Shown in pieces: positions 1 through 8,043 of a DNA stretch of 64,000 nt. The translations under genes were made by a program, and so were the position numbers. A model generated the notes under the pieces. It made no database searches, was not told the origin of the DNA, and saw nothing but the letters and a program-made list of their open reading frames with translations. Positions within the stretch are counted from its first letter, which is position 1. Every line of letters starts with the position of its first letter. Source of the stretch: Enterobacteriaceae bacterium UBA7338. Lineage in GTDB: Bacteria; Pseudomonadota; Gammaproteobacteria; Enterobacterales; Enterobacteriaceae. The stretch lies in the NCBI GenBank assembly GCA_002480085.1, contig DKPJ01000012.1:331245-395244 (forward strand). Direction: 5' to 3'.

Positions 1-129
1 CACCACGCCCGCTGCAATAACGCCGATAATACCCAACACGATGATAATTTCAAGTAAGGTGACGCCACGCTGATTTCTTAAAAAAAATTTTTTGCTACTT
101 TCTTCACAATGAAATCTTGTCCTTTTCAT
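1..129 (-). CDS. Type IVb prepilin (major pilin-like), 5' part only
   Basis: The minus strand encodes 43 codons starting at an ATG (127-129) preceded by an AGGAAG ribosome site; the gene runs off the left edge. A 22-residue charged leader (starts MKRTRF, ends NQRG) is followed by VTLLEIIIVLGIIGV, the class III prepilin signal. Cleavage after the Gly would leave Val1 and the conserved Glu5, then a hydrophobic alpha-1 helix. The long leader and non-Phe first residue are typical of type IVb pilins such as TcpA, PilS and BfpA rather than type IVa. The flanking DNA is AT-rich compared with glmM next door. A minor pilin of the same class cannot be excluded. In E. coli the next gene after glmM is secG, so an insertion is inferred here. 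Confidence 0.85.
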   Translation of the reverse strand, partial: MKRTRFHCEESSKKFFLRNQRGVTLLEIIIVLGIIGVIAAGVV

Positions 130-246
130 ACTCTTCCTTTCCGTACATTAATCATATAAATTAATGTAACTAATTGCATTAGGTTGTATTCAAGTCGTGC
201 AATTTTAAATAATACGAAAGGAATTAAGAAGGGCATTATTACACAT

Positions 247-272
247 ACGCCACTCCATTACTGGAGTGGCGT
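247..272 (-). terminator. Hairpin downstream of glmM
   Basis: An 11-bp perfect stem (ACGCCACTCCA, 4-base loop, TGGAGTGGCGT) begins 11 bases after the glmM stop codon. Leaving the stem on the minus strand, the sequence is only moderately U-rich. It may therefore be a weak terminator or an RNA-stabilising hairpin rather than a classical intrinsic terminator. Confidence 0.45.
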
Positions 273-282
273 GATAACACTA

Positions 283-1620
283 TCAGGCCTGTTTTACCGC
301 GTCGGCAATGCGGTGAGCGAACTCGGTTACCTGCGCTTCATTCTCGCCTTCTACCATCACGCGGATCAGCGGTTCGGTACCGGATTTACGCAGCAGCACG
401 CGCCCGCGGCTGCCCAGCGCGGCTTCAACCTCTGCCGTGATTGATTTAACGGTTTCGTGCTCCAGCGGATCGCCTTTTCCGGCGGTAAAGCGCACGTTGA
501 CCAGGATCTGCGGGAAGAGCTTCATGCCGCTGCAGAGATCGTGCAGGGTCATGTTGTTACGCACCATGGCAGCCACCACCTGCAGACCTGCAACGATGCC
601 ATCGCCGGTGGTGGTTTTGTCCAGCAGAATGATGTGCCCGGAGTTCTCGGCGCCAATGCGCCAGCCCTTCTCCTGCAGCTTCTCCAGCACGTAGCGGTCG
701 CCGACCTTAGCGCGGGCAAAGGGAATGCCCAGCTGCTTCAGCGCCAGCTCCAGACCCATGTTGCTCATCAGCGTGCCGACCGCCCCGCCACGCAGCTGCC
801 CCTGACGCAGGCCTTCACGCGCGATAATGTAGAGGATCTGATCCCCATCAACCTTGTTGCCTTCGTGGTCAACCATGATGACGCGGTCGCCGTCGCCGTC
901 AAAGGCAATGCCGAGATCGGCCTTGTCGGCAAGCACGCGAGCCTGTAGCGCACGTACGTCGGTGGCCCCCACCTCTTCGTTGATATTTACGCCGTTCGGC
1001 TCGCAGCCAAGGGTGATAACGTCCGCGCCCAGCTCACGGAAAACGCTGGGGGCGATATGGTAGGTCGCGCCGTGGGCACAATCGACCACAATTTTCAGCC
1101 CCTTCAGGCTCAGTTCGTTCGGGAAGGTGCCCTTACAGAACTCGATGTAACGTCCGGCAGCGTCTACGATGCGGCTGGCTTTACCCAGCAGCGCAGAGTC
1201 AACGCAGCTGATCTCTTTTTCCAGCTCGGCCTCAATGGCCTCTTCTACGTCGTCCGGCAGCTTGGTGCCGTCGGTTGAGAAGAATTTAATGCCGTTGTCG
1301 TAAAACGGATTGTGGGAGGCGGAGATGACGATCCCCGCTTCGGCACGGAATGCGCGGGTCAGGTAGGCTACCGCCGGCGTCGGCATTGGTCCGGTGAAGG
1401 AGGCAGAGATACCGGCAGCGGCCAGGCCTGCTTCCAGCGCCGACTCCAGCATGTAGCCAGAGATGCGCGTATCCTTACCGATAATGATTTTGCGCGAGCC
1501 ATGACGCGCCAGTACTTTACCTGCTGCCCAGCCCAGCTTAAGAACGAAATCAGGTGTAATAGGCGCATCGCCGACGCGCCCACGAATACCGTCTGTACCA
1601 AAATATTTACGACTACTCAT
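283..1620 (-). CDS. glmM: Phosphoglucosamine mutase GlmM
   Basis: GlmM interconverts glucosamine-6-phosphate and glucosamine-1-phosphate, supplying UDP-GlcNAc for peptidoglycan and LPS. The 445-residue protein has the usual family length. The phosphoserine loop is GIVISASHNP with the catalytic Ser at 102. The metal-binding DGDGDR motif follows mid-protein, and the C-terminal phosphate loop RKSGTEP is intact. Its ATG overlaps the end of folP by 8 bases, the conserved ftsH-folP-glmM order. The annotation is secure by near-identity with the enterobacterial protein. Confidence 0.98.
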   Translation of the reverse strand: MSSRKYFGTDGIRGRVGDAPITPDFVLKLGWAAGKVLARHGSRKIIIGKDTRISGYMLESALEAGLAAAGISASFTGPMPTPAVAYLTRAFRAEAGIVISASHNPFYDNGIKFFSTDGTKLPDDVEEAIEAELEKEISCVDSALLGKASRIVDAAGRYIEFCKGTFPNELSLKGLKIVVDCAHGATYHIAPSVFRELGADVITLGCEPNGVNINEEVGATDVRALQARVLADKADLGIAFDGDGDRVIMVDHEGNKVDGDQILYIIAREGLRQGQLRGGAVGTLMSNMGLELALKQLGIPFARAKVGDRYVLEKLQEKGWRIGAENSGHIILLDKTTTGDGIVAGLQVVAAMVRNNMTLHDLCSGMKLFPQILVNVRFTAGKGDPLEHETVKSITAEVEAALGSRGRVLLRKSGTEPLIRVMVEGENEAQVTEFAHRIADAVKQA

Positions 1621-2461
1621 AGCGTTTGTTTTCCTTCGCTGATAGCGTGGCCTCGACCACCCGCATGGCTTCTGTTGTCTCTTTCACGTCATGTACGCGA
1701 ATTATGTGCGCTCCCTGCATGGCCGCTATCGTTGCGCACGCCAGGCTGCCGCTCAGGCGCTCTGATGGGCCAACGTTCAGCAGCTGGCCAATCATCGATT
1801 TACGGGACATGCCCACCAGCAGCGGCAGACCAAAATGGTGGAACTCTGCCAGACGTGCAAGAAGCGCATAGTTATGGGAGAGATTCTTACCGAAACCGAA
1901 GCCGGGGTCGAGTACCAATTTATCCTTTGTAATGCCTGCTTTCTCACACCTTTCAATCTGTTCGTGAAAATAGCGGTTAACATCGGCAAAGACATCGGCA
2001 TATTTTGGCGCGTCCTGCATGGTCTTGGGATCGCCCTGCATATGCATCAGGCAGACCGGCAGGCCGGTTTCCGCCGCCGCTTCCAGCGCGCCCGGCTCGC
2101 TCAGAGAGCGTATATCGTTAATCAGATGCGCACCCACGCGGGCAATCTCCCGGATGACCTGCGGCTTAGAGGTATCCACTGAGATCCAGACCTCAAAACG
2201 CTGCGCCAGCGCTTCCACGACCGGCACCACGCGGGACAGCTCTTCATCAACGCTTACCTCAGCCGCGCCTGGCCGGGTTGACTCGCCGCCAACGTCAATG
2301 ATGGTCGCCCCGGCGTTGATCATCAGATTGGCATGTTTAACCGCGTCGATCAGCGTATTGTGCGCGCCGCCGTCAGAGAAAGAGTCTGGGGTGACGTTGA
2401 GGATCCCCATAACGTGCGGATGAGAGAGATCGAGCGTGGTTCCCTGAGCGAAGAGTTTCAT
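1613..2461 (-). CDS. folP: Dihydropteroate synthase FolP
   Basis: FolP condenses p-aminobenzoate with dihydropterin pyrophosphate in folate synthesis and is the sulfonamide target. The 282-residue TIM barrel carries the two family signatures, GILNVTPDSFSDGG near residue 19 and INAGATIIDVGGESTRPG near residue 48. The pterin-site stretch LVLDPGFGFGKN is also present. No Phe-Gly insertion or other classical sul-type change is obvious. It overlaps glmM and lies 95 bp downstream of ftsH, with an intrinsic terminator between the two. Confidence 0.98.
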   Translation of the reverse strand: MKLFAQGTTLDLSHPHVMGILNVTPDSFSDGGAHNTLIDAVKHANLMINAGATIIDVGGESTRPGAAEVSVDEELSRVVPVVEALAQRFEVWISVDTSKPQVIREIARVGAHLINDIRSLSEPGALEAAAETGLPVCLMHMQGDPKTMQDAPKYADVFADVNRYFHEQIERCEKAGITKDKLVLDPGFGFGKNLSHNYALLARLAEFHHFGLPLLVGMSRKSMIGQLLNVGPSERLSGSLACATIAAMQGAHIIRVHDVKETTEAMRVVEATLSAKENKRYE

Positions 2462-2498
2462 AGAGCATCCCTTGTACTGTGTGGGTGGTAGATAAGAA

Positions 2499-2526
2499 AA
2501 AACCCCGGAGCACGCCCCGGGGTTTT
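2499..2526 (-). terminator. Intrinsic terminator between ftsH and folP
   Basis: AAAACCCCGG and CCGGGGTTTT pair across an 8-base loop, with A/T runs on both sides. On the minus strand the stem ends in a U tract, so it should act as a terminator or attenuator after ftsH. Readthrough or a folP promoter would be needed to express folP-glmM. Confidence 0.8.
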
Positions 2527-2556
2527 AAATATTGCTAATGCCTTTGCCGCAAGGGC

Positions 2557-4488
2557 TTATTTGTCGCCAAACCGTTCTGACATGGTGTTGCCCGGGTTCG
2601 GCGTACGCGGTTCATCAACCGGACGCGGCGCACGCGGCGTGCCATTGCTGTCAGAGCTGTTTGAGCCAGGATCTTCCCAGCCCGCTGGCGGACGCACATC
2701 GCGACGGGCCATCAGGTCATCAATCTGCGGTGCATCGATGGTCTCATACTTCATGAGCGCATCTTTCATTGAGTGCAGGATGTCCATGTTATCGTTCAGG
2801 ATCTGACGAGCGCGGTTGTAGTTACGCTCAATCAGCGACTTCACTTCCTGGTCGATAATACGTGCCGTTTCATCGGACATGTGTTTCGCTTTCGCCACGC
2901 TGCGGCCCAGGAACACCTCGCCCTCTTCCTCTGCATAGAGCAGCGGACCGAGTTTGTCGGAGAAGCCCCACTGGGTCACCATGTTACGTGCCAGGTTAGT
3001 CGCGACCTTGATGTCGTTCGATGCACCGGTAGAAACATGCTCAACGCCGTAGATGATCTCTTCTGCCAGACGACCGCCGTACAGGGTCGAAATCTGGCTC
3101 TCCAGCTTCTGACGGCTGGCGCTAATCGCGTCGCCCTCAGGCAGGAAGAAGGTCACACCCAGCGCCCGACCGCGCGGAATAATCGTTACCTTGTGAACCG
3201 GATCGTGTTCCGGCACCAGGCGACCGATGATCGCGTGGCCCGCTTCGTGATACGCGGTGGACTCTTTCTGCGCTTCGGTCATCACCATGGAGCGACGTTC
3301 CGCACCCATCATGATCTTGTCTTTCGCTTTCTCAAACTCAACCATTGAGACAACGCGTTTGTTGCCACGGGCAGCAAACAGTGCCGCTTCGTTGACCAGG
3401 TTAGCGAGATCCGCACCGGAGAAGCCTGGGGTACCGCGGGCAATGATTGCCGCATCGATATCCGGCGACAGCGGTACGCGACGCATATGCACCTTCAGGA
3501 TCTGCTCACGGCCACGCACGTCCGGCAGACCAACCACAACCTGACGGTCAAAACGGCCTGGACGCAGCAGCGCTGGGTCAAGCACGTCCGGACGGTTCGT
3601 CGCGGCGATCACAATGATGCCTTCGTTGCCCTCAAAGCCATCCATCTCAACCAGCATCTGGTTCAGGGTCTGCTCACGTTCATCGTGACCACCGCCCAGG
3701 CCTGCGCCACGCTGGCGGCCTACGGCGTCGATCTCATCGATAAAGATGATGCACGGCGCAGCTTTCTTCGCCTGTTCGAACATGTCACGCACGCGGGATG
3801 CACCGACACCAACGAACATTTCTACGAAATCAGAACCGGAAATGGTAAAGAATGGCACTTTAGCTTCACCGGCAATGGCTTTTGCCAGCAGCGTTTTACC
3901 GGTACCCGGAGGACCGACCATTAAGACGCCTTTCGGGATCTTACCGCCCAGTTTCTGGAAGCGGCTCGGCTCGCGCAGGTATTCAACCAGTTCACCCACC
4001 TCTTCTTTCGCTTCGTCGCAGCCTGCAACGTCGGCAAAGGTGGTTTTGATCTGGTCTTCGGTTAGCATACGCGCCTTGCTCTTACCGAACGACATGGCAC
4101 CTTTGCCACCGCCGCCCTGCATCTGGCGCATAAAGAATATCCAGACGCCGATTAACAGCAGCATCGGGAACCACGAAATGAAGATAGAAGCCAGCAGGCT
4201 CGGCTCTTCCGGCGGCTCGCCAACCACTTTGACGTTTTTCGTCAGCAGGTTATCAAGCAGTTTCGGGTCGTTGACCGGGATGTAAGTCGTGTAACGGTTA
4301 CTATCTTTCTTGGTAACGTTGATCTCACGTCCGTTGATACGCGCTTCGCGAACCTGGTCCTGATTGACCTCTTGCAGGAAGGTAGAGTAGTCCACCTTAC
4401 GGCCACTCGACTCGCTGGGCCCAAAGCTCTGGAATACTGACATCAGCACAACGGCAATGACCAGCCAGAGTATTAGGTTTTTCGCCAT
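2557..4488 (-). CDS. ftsH: ATP-dependent zinc metalloprotease FtsH
   Basis: FtsH is the inner-membrane AAA+ protease that degrades LpxC, sigma-32, SecY and unassembled membrane proteins. Starting at the ATG 4486-4488 (MAKNLILW) gives 643 residues. A TTG three codons upstream behind GAGG could add three residues. Features in order: a first membrane helix at about 5-22, a periplasmic domain to about 98, a second helix at about 99-120, Walker A GPPGTGKT near 192, the second region of homology ATNRPDVLDPALLRPGRFD, and the HEAGH zinc site near 414. The Pro-rich tail ending FGDK is the variable part. rlmE lies upstream on the same strand, as in E. coli. Confidence 0.98.
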   Translation of the reverse strand: MAKNLILWLVIAVVLMSVFQSFGPSESSGRKVDYSTFLQEVNQDQVREARINGREINVTKKDSNRYTTYIPVNDPKLLDNLLTKNVKVVGEPPEEPSLLASIFISWFPMLLLIGVWIFFMRQMQGGGGKGAMSFGKSKARMLTEDQIKTTFADVAGCDEAKEEVGELVEYLREPSRFQKLGGKIPKGVLMVGPPGTGKTLLAKAIAGEAKVPFFTISGSDFVEMFVGVGASRVRDMFEQAKKAAPCIIFIDEIDAVGRQRGAGLGGGHDEREQTLNQMLVEMDGFEGNEGIIVIAATNRPDVLDPALLRPGRFDRQVVVGLPDVRGREQILKVHMRRVPLSPDIDAAIIARGTPGFSGADLANLVNEAALFAARGNKRVVSMVEFEKAKDKIMMGAERRSMVMTEAQKESTAYHEAGHAIIGRLVPEHDPVHKVTIIPRGRALGVTFFLPEGDAISASRQKLESQISTLYGGRLAEEIIYGVEHVSTGASNDIKVATNLARNMVTQWGFSDKLGPLLYAEEEGEVFLGRSVAKAKHMSDETARIIDQEVKSLIERNYNRARQILNDNMDILHSMKDALMKYETIDAPQIDDLMARRDVRPPAGWEDPGSNSSDSNGTPRAPRPVDEPRTPNPGNTMSERFGDK

Positions 4489-4590
4489 GTCACTCAAGGG
4501 ATTAACCTCATATTACAACTGTGTTAAAAACAGCGTCAGGATACTCTGTATCCCGTCTCATTCAAACCTGGGTTTGATATCAACGGTTTA

Positions 4591-5217
4591 TCATTTTCGC
4601 CCGGTCGCTACAATGTACACTTCACGTGAACGCGCACGCGAAGAGTCAGGTTTACGCACTTTTACCTTCGTAAACAGAGAGCGAATTTCTCTTAGATACT
4701 CATCGAATCCTTCGCCCTGAAACACCTTCACTACAAAATTTCCGCCCGGTGCGAGAACGTCTCGGCACATCTGCAGCGCCAGCTCCACCAGATACATGGC
4801 GCGGGGGATATCCACCGCCGGTGTTCCGCTCATGTTGGGGGCCATATCGGACATGACCACCTGAACTTTTTCATCGCCGACGCGTTCCAGCAGCGCCTTC
4901 ACGACTAATTCATCACGAAAATCGCCCTGAAGGAAGTCAACGCCAACGATAGGATCCATAGGGAGAAGATCGCATGCGATGATCCGCCCCTTGCCGCCAA
5001 TCTGGGTGACCACATACTGTGACCAGCCTCCCGGCGCAGCGCCCAGGTCAACAACCGTCATGCCTGGCTTAAAAAGTTTGTCACTCTGCTGTATTTCATC
5101 AAGTTTAAACCAGGCGCGGGAACGTAACCCCTTTTTCTGCGCCTGCTGCACATATTTATCGCTAAAGTGTTCCTGAAGCCAGCGGCTTGAGCTGGCAGAA
5201 CGCTTTTTACCTGTCAT
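4591..5217 (-). CDS. rlmE: 23S rRNA 2'-O-methyltransferase RlmE (RrmJ/FtsJ)
   Basis: RlmE methylates the ribose of U2552 in the 23S A-loop late in 50S assembly. The start MTGKKR at 5217 gives 208 residues, the family length. In-frame upstream ATGs would add an unconserved extension. The SAM-binding motif VVDLGAAPGGWSQ is at about 55-67, and the K-D-K-E catalytic set is complete (K38, D124, K164, E199). It lies 102 bp upstream of ftsH and is divergent from yhbY. Confidence 0.97.
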   Translation of the reverse strand: MTGKKRSASSSRWLQEHFSDKYVQQAQKKGLRSRAWFKLDEIQQSDKLFKPGMTVVDLGAAPGGWSQYVVTQIGGKGRIIACDLLPMDPIVGVDFLQGDFRDELVVKALLERVGDEKVQVVMSDMAPNMSGTPAVDIPRAMYLVELALQMCRDVLAPGGNFVVKVFQGEGFDEYLREIRSLFTKVKVRKPDSSRARSREVYIVATGRK

Positions 5218-5342
5218 CTCTATATCCAAGTTGTTCATCGTGAGTAGCAGGCTATCAACTATCAGCACAGCCGATTTGGCGATACACTGGAGATGGCGGT
5301 AGAATGAACCGTTTTCAATCCCAACGTAAGCAAAAATATACG

Positions 5343-5636
5343 ATGAATCTGAGTACTAAACAAAAACAGCACCTTAAAGGTCTGGCACATCCGCTCAAGC
5401 CGGTAGTTATGCTTGGCAACAATGGTTTGACCGAAGGGGTACTGGCCGAGATTGAACAAGCGCTAGAGCACCATGAGCTAATCAAGGTCAAGATCGCTAC
5501 CGAAGACCGCGAAACTAAGACGCTGATCGTGGAAGCGATTGTTCGTGAAACCGGCGCCTCTAACGTACAGGTCATCGGTAAAACGCTGGTGCTGTACCGC
5601 CCATCGAAGGAGCGTAAAATTTCGCTGCCACGCTAA
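5343..5636 (+). CDS. yhbY: CRM-domain ribosome-associated RNA-binding protein YhbY
   Basis: YhbY is a 97-residue single CRM-domain protein that associates with pre-50S particles; its exact role is unsettled. The start MNLSTKQKQ at 5343 matches the family. Thirteen upstream in-frame codons have no conserved counterpart. The GxxG-type loop (VMLGNNGLTEGV) and the basic tail RKISLPR are present. Divergent from rlmE and convergent with greA, it shares a bidirectional terminator at 5724-5746. Confidence 0.95.
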   Translation: MNLSTKQKQHLKGLAHPLKPVVMLGNNGLTEGVLAEIEQALEHHELIKVKIATEDRETKTLIVEAIVRETGASNVQVIGKTLVLYRPSKERKISLPR

Positions 5637-5723
5637 GAATATCCTGGATAGAACACAAAATCTGTGTAAAACGAGGGGTTTTCCGCAAGCTGACAAGCAA
5701 AATGCCACGCTCTTGACGTTGTT

Positions 5724-5746
5724 AAAAGGCCGCTATGCGGCCTTTT
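5724..5746. terminator. Bidirectional terminator between yhbY and greA
   Basis: AAAAGGCCGC-TAT-GCGGCCTTTTT is a strong GC stem flanked by A and T tracts. It is placed between the convergent ends of yhbY and greA, so it can terminate transcription from both sides. Confidence 0.85.
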
Positions 5747-5790
5747 TCTTATCTTTACATTACGTCAACATATTACAGGTTGGCGCGTAA

Positions 5791-6267
5791 TTAAAGATAT
5801 TCTACCTTGAGGATCTCATACTCCACTTCGCCACCCGGCGTGCGGATGACGACCACATCGTCCTGCTCTTTGCCGACCAGGCCACGGGCAATCGGCGAGT
5901 TTACCGAGATCAGATTCTGCTTAAAATCCGCCTCGTCATCACCCACGATGCGGTAGGTCTGCTCTTCCTCGTTATCGAGGTTCAGCACGGTGACGGTTGA
6001 GCCAAAAATCACGCGGCCATTGTTAGGCATTTTTGTGATGTCGATCACCTGTGCATTGGAGAGCTTGGCCTCAATGTCTTTGATGCGCCCTTCGCAGAAC
6101 CCCTGCTGCTCACGGGCAGCATGGTACTCGGCGTTCTCTTTCAGGTCGCCGTGCTCGCGGGCATCGGCAATCGCGGCGATGATTTCAGGACGACGCACGG
6201 ACTTCAGAAAATCCAGCTCTTCGCGTAATTTTTCGGCACCACGTAAGGTCATCGGAATAGCTTGCAT
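5791..6267 (-). CDS. greA: Transcript cleavage factor GreA
   Basis: GreA rescues backtracked RNA polymerase by stimulating cleavage of the nascent 3' end. The start MQAIPMTLRG at 6267 gives exactly 158 residues; 45 upstream in-frame codons are leader sequence. The N-terminal coiled coil carries the catalytic acidic tip (IADAREHGDLKENAEYHAA; D41/E44 equivalents), followed by the C-terminal FKBP-like domain. A leader of about 150 bases contains a GraL-like terminator hairpin, which suggests attenuation. Confidence 0.97.
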   Translation of the reverse strand: MQAIPMTLRGAEKLREELDFLKSVRRPEIIAAIADAREHGDLKENAEYHAAREQQGFCEGRIKDIEAKLSNAQVIDITKMPNNGRVIFGSTVTVLNLDNEEEQTYRIVGDDEADFKQNLISVNSPIARGLVGKEQDDVVVIRTPGGEVEYEILKVEYL

Positions 6268-6355
6268 TGTTATACCTCTTAAACATTCCTGTAGGGAGCG
6301 GTGGCCCCGCCCCGGTCGCTTTACCCCCCGCATACCGCGCAAAGGAGGGGGACAA

Positions 6356-6412
6356 AAGCAAAAGAAAACCGACCCGGAGACAAGGCTCCAGGTCAGCAGC
6401 AATTTTTCAATT
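6356..6412 (-). ncRNA. graL: GraL-like small RNA / attenuator in the greA leader
   Basis: In the greA 5' leader the minus strand can form GACCTGGAG/CTCCGGGTC (6371-6379 with 6386-6394) with a 6-base loop, followed by a T-rich tract (GGTTTTCTTTTGCTTTTG). This is an intrinsic terminator about 90 bases before the greA start codon. E. coli greA makes short GraL RNAs by termination at this position. The 5' end is estimated from a TAAAAT-like -10 near 6421-6426 and is uncertain. Confidence 0.55.
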
Positions 6413-6514
6413 TGATACGCATTTTACCCGGAAGTTCCTTATGGGTCATCGTTTACTTTCCGGTGCGATGCACCGTAGTATGACGGCCTGTTTCCAGGTT
6501 TCTAGCGCGAGATT

Positions 6515-7948
6515 ATGCGATTTTCCAGATATGTCATCGGATTGACCACCAGTATAGCGTTGAATGTGCAGGCTGCGAACGTTGATGAGTACATTAACCA
6601 GCTCCCTGCTGGCGCAAACCTCGCCCTGATGGTGCAGAAGGTTGGTGCCCAGGCTCCCGATATCGATTACCACAGCCAGCAGATGGCCCTGCCCGCCAGT
6701 ACCCAGAAGGTGATCACCGCGCTGGCCGCCCTGCTGCAGCTCGGGCCAGATTTCCGTTTTACCACCACGCTTGAGAGTAAAGGTAACGTTGCGAACGGGG
6801 TGTTAAAAGGGGATCTGGTAGCACGATTTGGCGGCGATCCGACGCTAAAGCGTCAGGATATCCGCAATATGGTCGCGGTATTGAAAAGATCCGGCGTGCA
6901 GCAGATCGACGGTAACGTGCTGATCGACACCTCGGTCTTTGCCAGCCACGATAAAGCTCCCGGCTGGCCGTGGAACGACATGACCCAGTGCTTTAGTGCG
7001 CCGCCGGCCGCCGCGATTATCGATCGCAACTGCTTCTCGGTATCGCTCTATAGCGCCCAGAAGGCTAACGAGCTGGCGTTTATCCGCATCGCCTCCTACT
7101 ACCCCGTCACCATGTTTAGTCAGGTGCGCACGCTGGCGAAAGGCTCCCCTGATGCCCAGTACTGCGAGCTGGACGTTGTGCCTGGGGATCTCAACCGCTT
7201 CACGCTGACCGGCTGCCTGACCCAGCGCGCCGATCCGCTGCCGCTGGCCTTTGCTATTCAGGACGGGGCGAGCTATGCCGGGGCGGTGCTGAAGGATGAG
7301 CTTAAGCAGGCCGGGATTACCTACAGCGGCACGCTGCTGCGCCAGACGCTGGTTAACGAGCCGGGAATGGTGATCGCCAGCAAGCAGTCCGCGCCGCTGC
7401 ACGATCTCTTAAAGATTATGCTGAAAAAGTCAGACAACATGATCGCCGATACCGTGTTTCGCACCATCGGCCATGCGCGCTTTGGCGTGCCGGGGACGTG
7501 GCGGGCAGGCGCGGATGCCGTACGGCAGATCCTACGCCAGCAGGCGGGCGTCGATCTGGGCAACAGCATTGTGGTCGATGGCTCCGGCCTGTCACGCCAT
7601 AACCTGATCTCTCCGGCTACCATGATGCAGGTGCTGCAGTATATCGCCCAGCATGACACCGAGCTGAACTTCATCTCAATGCTGCCGCTGGCGGGCTATG
7701 ACGGCTCGTTACAGTACCGTGCCGGTCTGCATGCGGCAGGGGTAGACGGCAAGGTATCGGCGAAGACAGGCTCCCTGCAGGGGGTCTATAACCTGGCGGG
7801 CTTTATTACCACCGCCAGCGGCCAGCGCATGGCGTTTGTGCAGTATCTCTCCGGCTATGCGGTAGAGCCTGCCGATCAGCGTAACCGCCGTATACCGCTG
7901 GTGCGCTTCGAGAGCCGGCTCTACAAAGACGTTTATCAGAATAATTAG
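6515..7948 (+). CDS. dacB: D-alanyl-D-alanine carboxypeptidase/endopeptidase PBP4
   Basis: PBP4 is a periplasmic class C penicillin-binding protein that trims pentapeptides and cleaves peptide cross-links. The 477 residues match E. coli in length. A signal peptide of about 20 residues (ending NVQA-ANVDE) is followed by the active-site motifs STQK (S62, K65), SDN (S306, N308) and KTG (K417), all intact. The large insert domain between the first and second motifs is present. It is divergent from greA and followed by a REP element. Confidence 0.97.
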   Translation: MRFSRYVIGLTTSIALNVQAANVDEYINQLPAGANLALMVQKVGAQAPDIDYHSQQMALPASTQKVITALAALLQLGPDFRFTTTLESKGNVANGVLKGDLVARFGGDPTLKRQDIRNMVAVLKRSGVQQIDGNVLIDTSVFASHDKAPGWPWNDMTQCFSAPPAAAIIDRNCFSVSLYSAQKANELAFIRIASYYPVTMFSQVRTLAKGSPDAQYCELDVVPGDLNRFTLTGCLTQRADPLPLAFAIQDGASYAGAVLKDELKQAGITYSGTLLRQTLVNEPGMVIASKQSAPLHDLLKIMLKKSDNMIADTVFRTIGHARFGVPGTWRAGADAVRQILRQQAGVDLGNSIVVDGSGLSRHNLISPATMMQVLQYIAQHDTELNFISMLPLAGYDGSLQYRAGLHAAGVDGKVSAKTGSLQGVYNLAGFITTASGQRMAFVQYLSGYAVEPADQRNRRIPLVRFESRLYKDVYQNN

Positions 7949-7954
7949 CCAAAA

Positions 7955-7985
7955 CGCCCGGCGGCGCTCTGCTTGCCGGGCCTAC
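7955..7985. repeat. REP palindrome
   Basis: CGCCCGGCGGCGCTCTGCTTGCCGGGCCTACA has the REP layout: an imperfect GC-rich stem with a trailing GGCCTACA. It lies just after the dacB stop codon. Related copies are at 25609, 44932 and 51961. Confidence 0.75.
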
Positions 7986-8010
7986 ACCTTTTCTCAGCCC
8001 CATGTATACA

Positions 8011-8037
8011 AAAACCCCGGCTTATGACCGGGGTTTT
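8011..8037 (-). terminator. Terminator after obgE
   Basis: AAAACCCCGG-CTTATGA-CCGGGGTTTT forms a strong stem 7 bases beyond the obgE stop codon, with a U tract on the minus strand. It may also stop dacB transcripts from the other side. Confidence 0.85.
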
Positions 8038-8043
8038 ACTGGA

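Noticed and set aside
6280..6345. REP element in the greA leader
   Set aside because: The sequence has GC-rich segments like REP arms but no proper stem matching the other REP copies.
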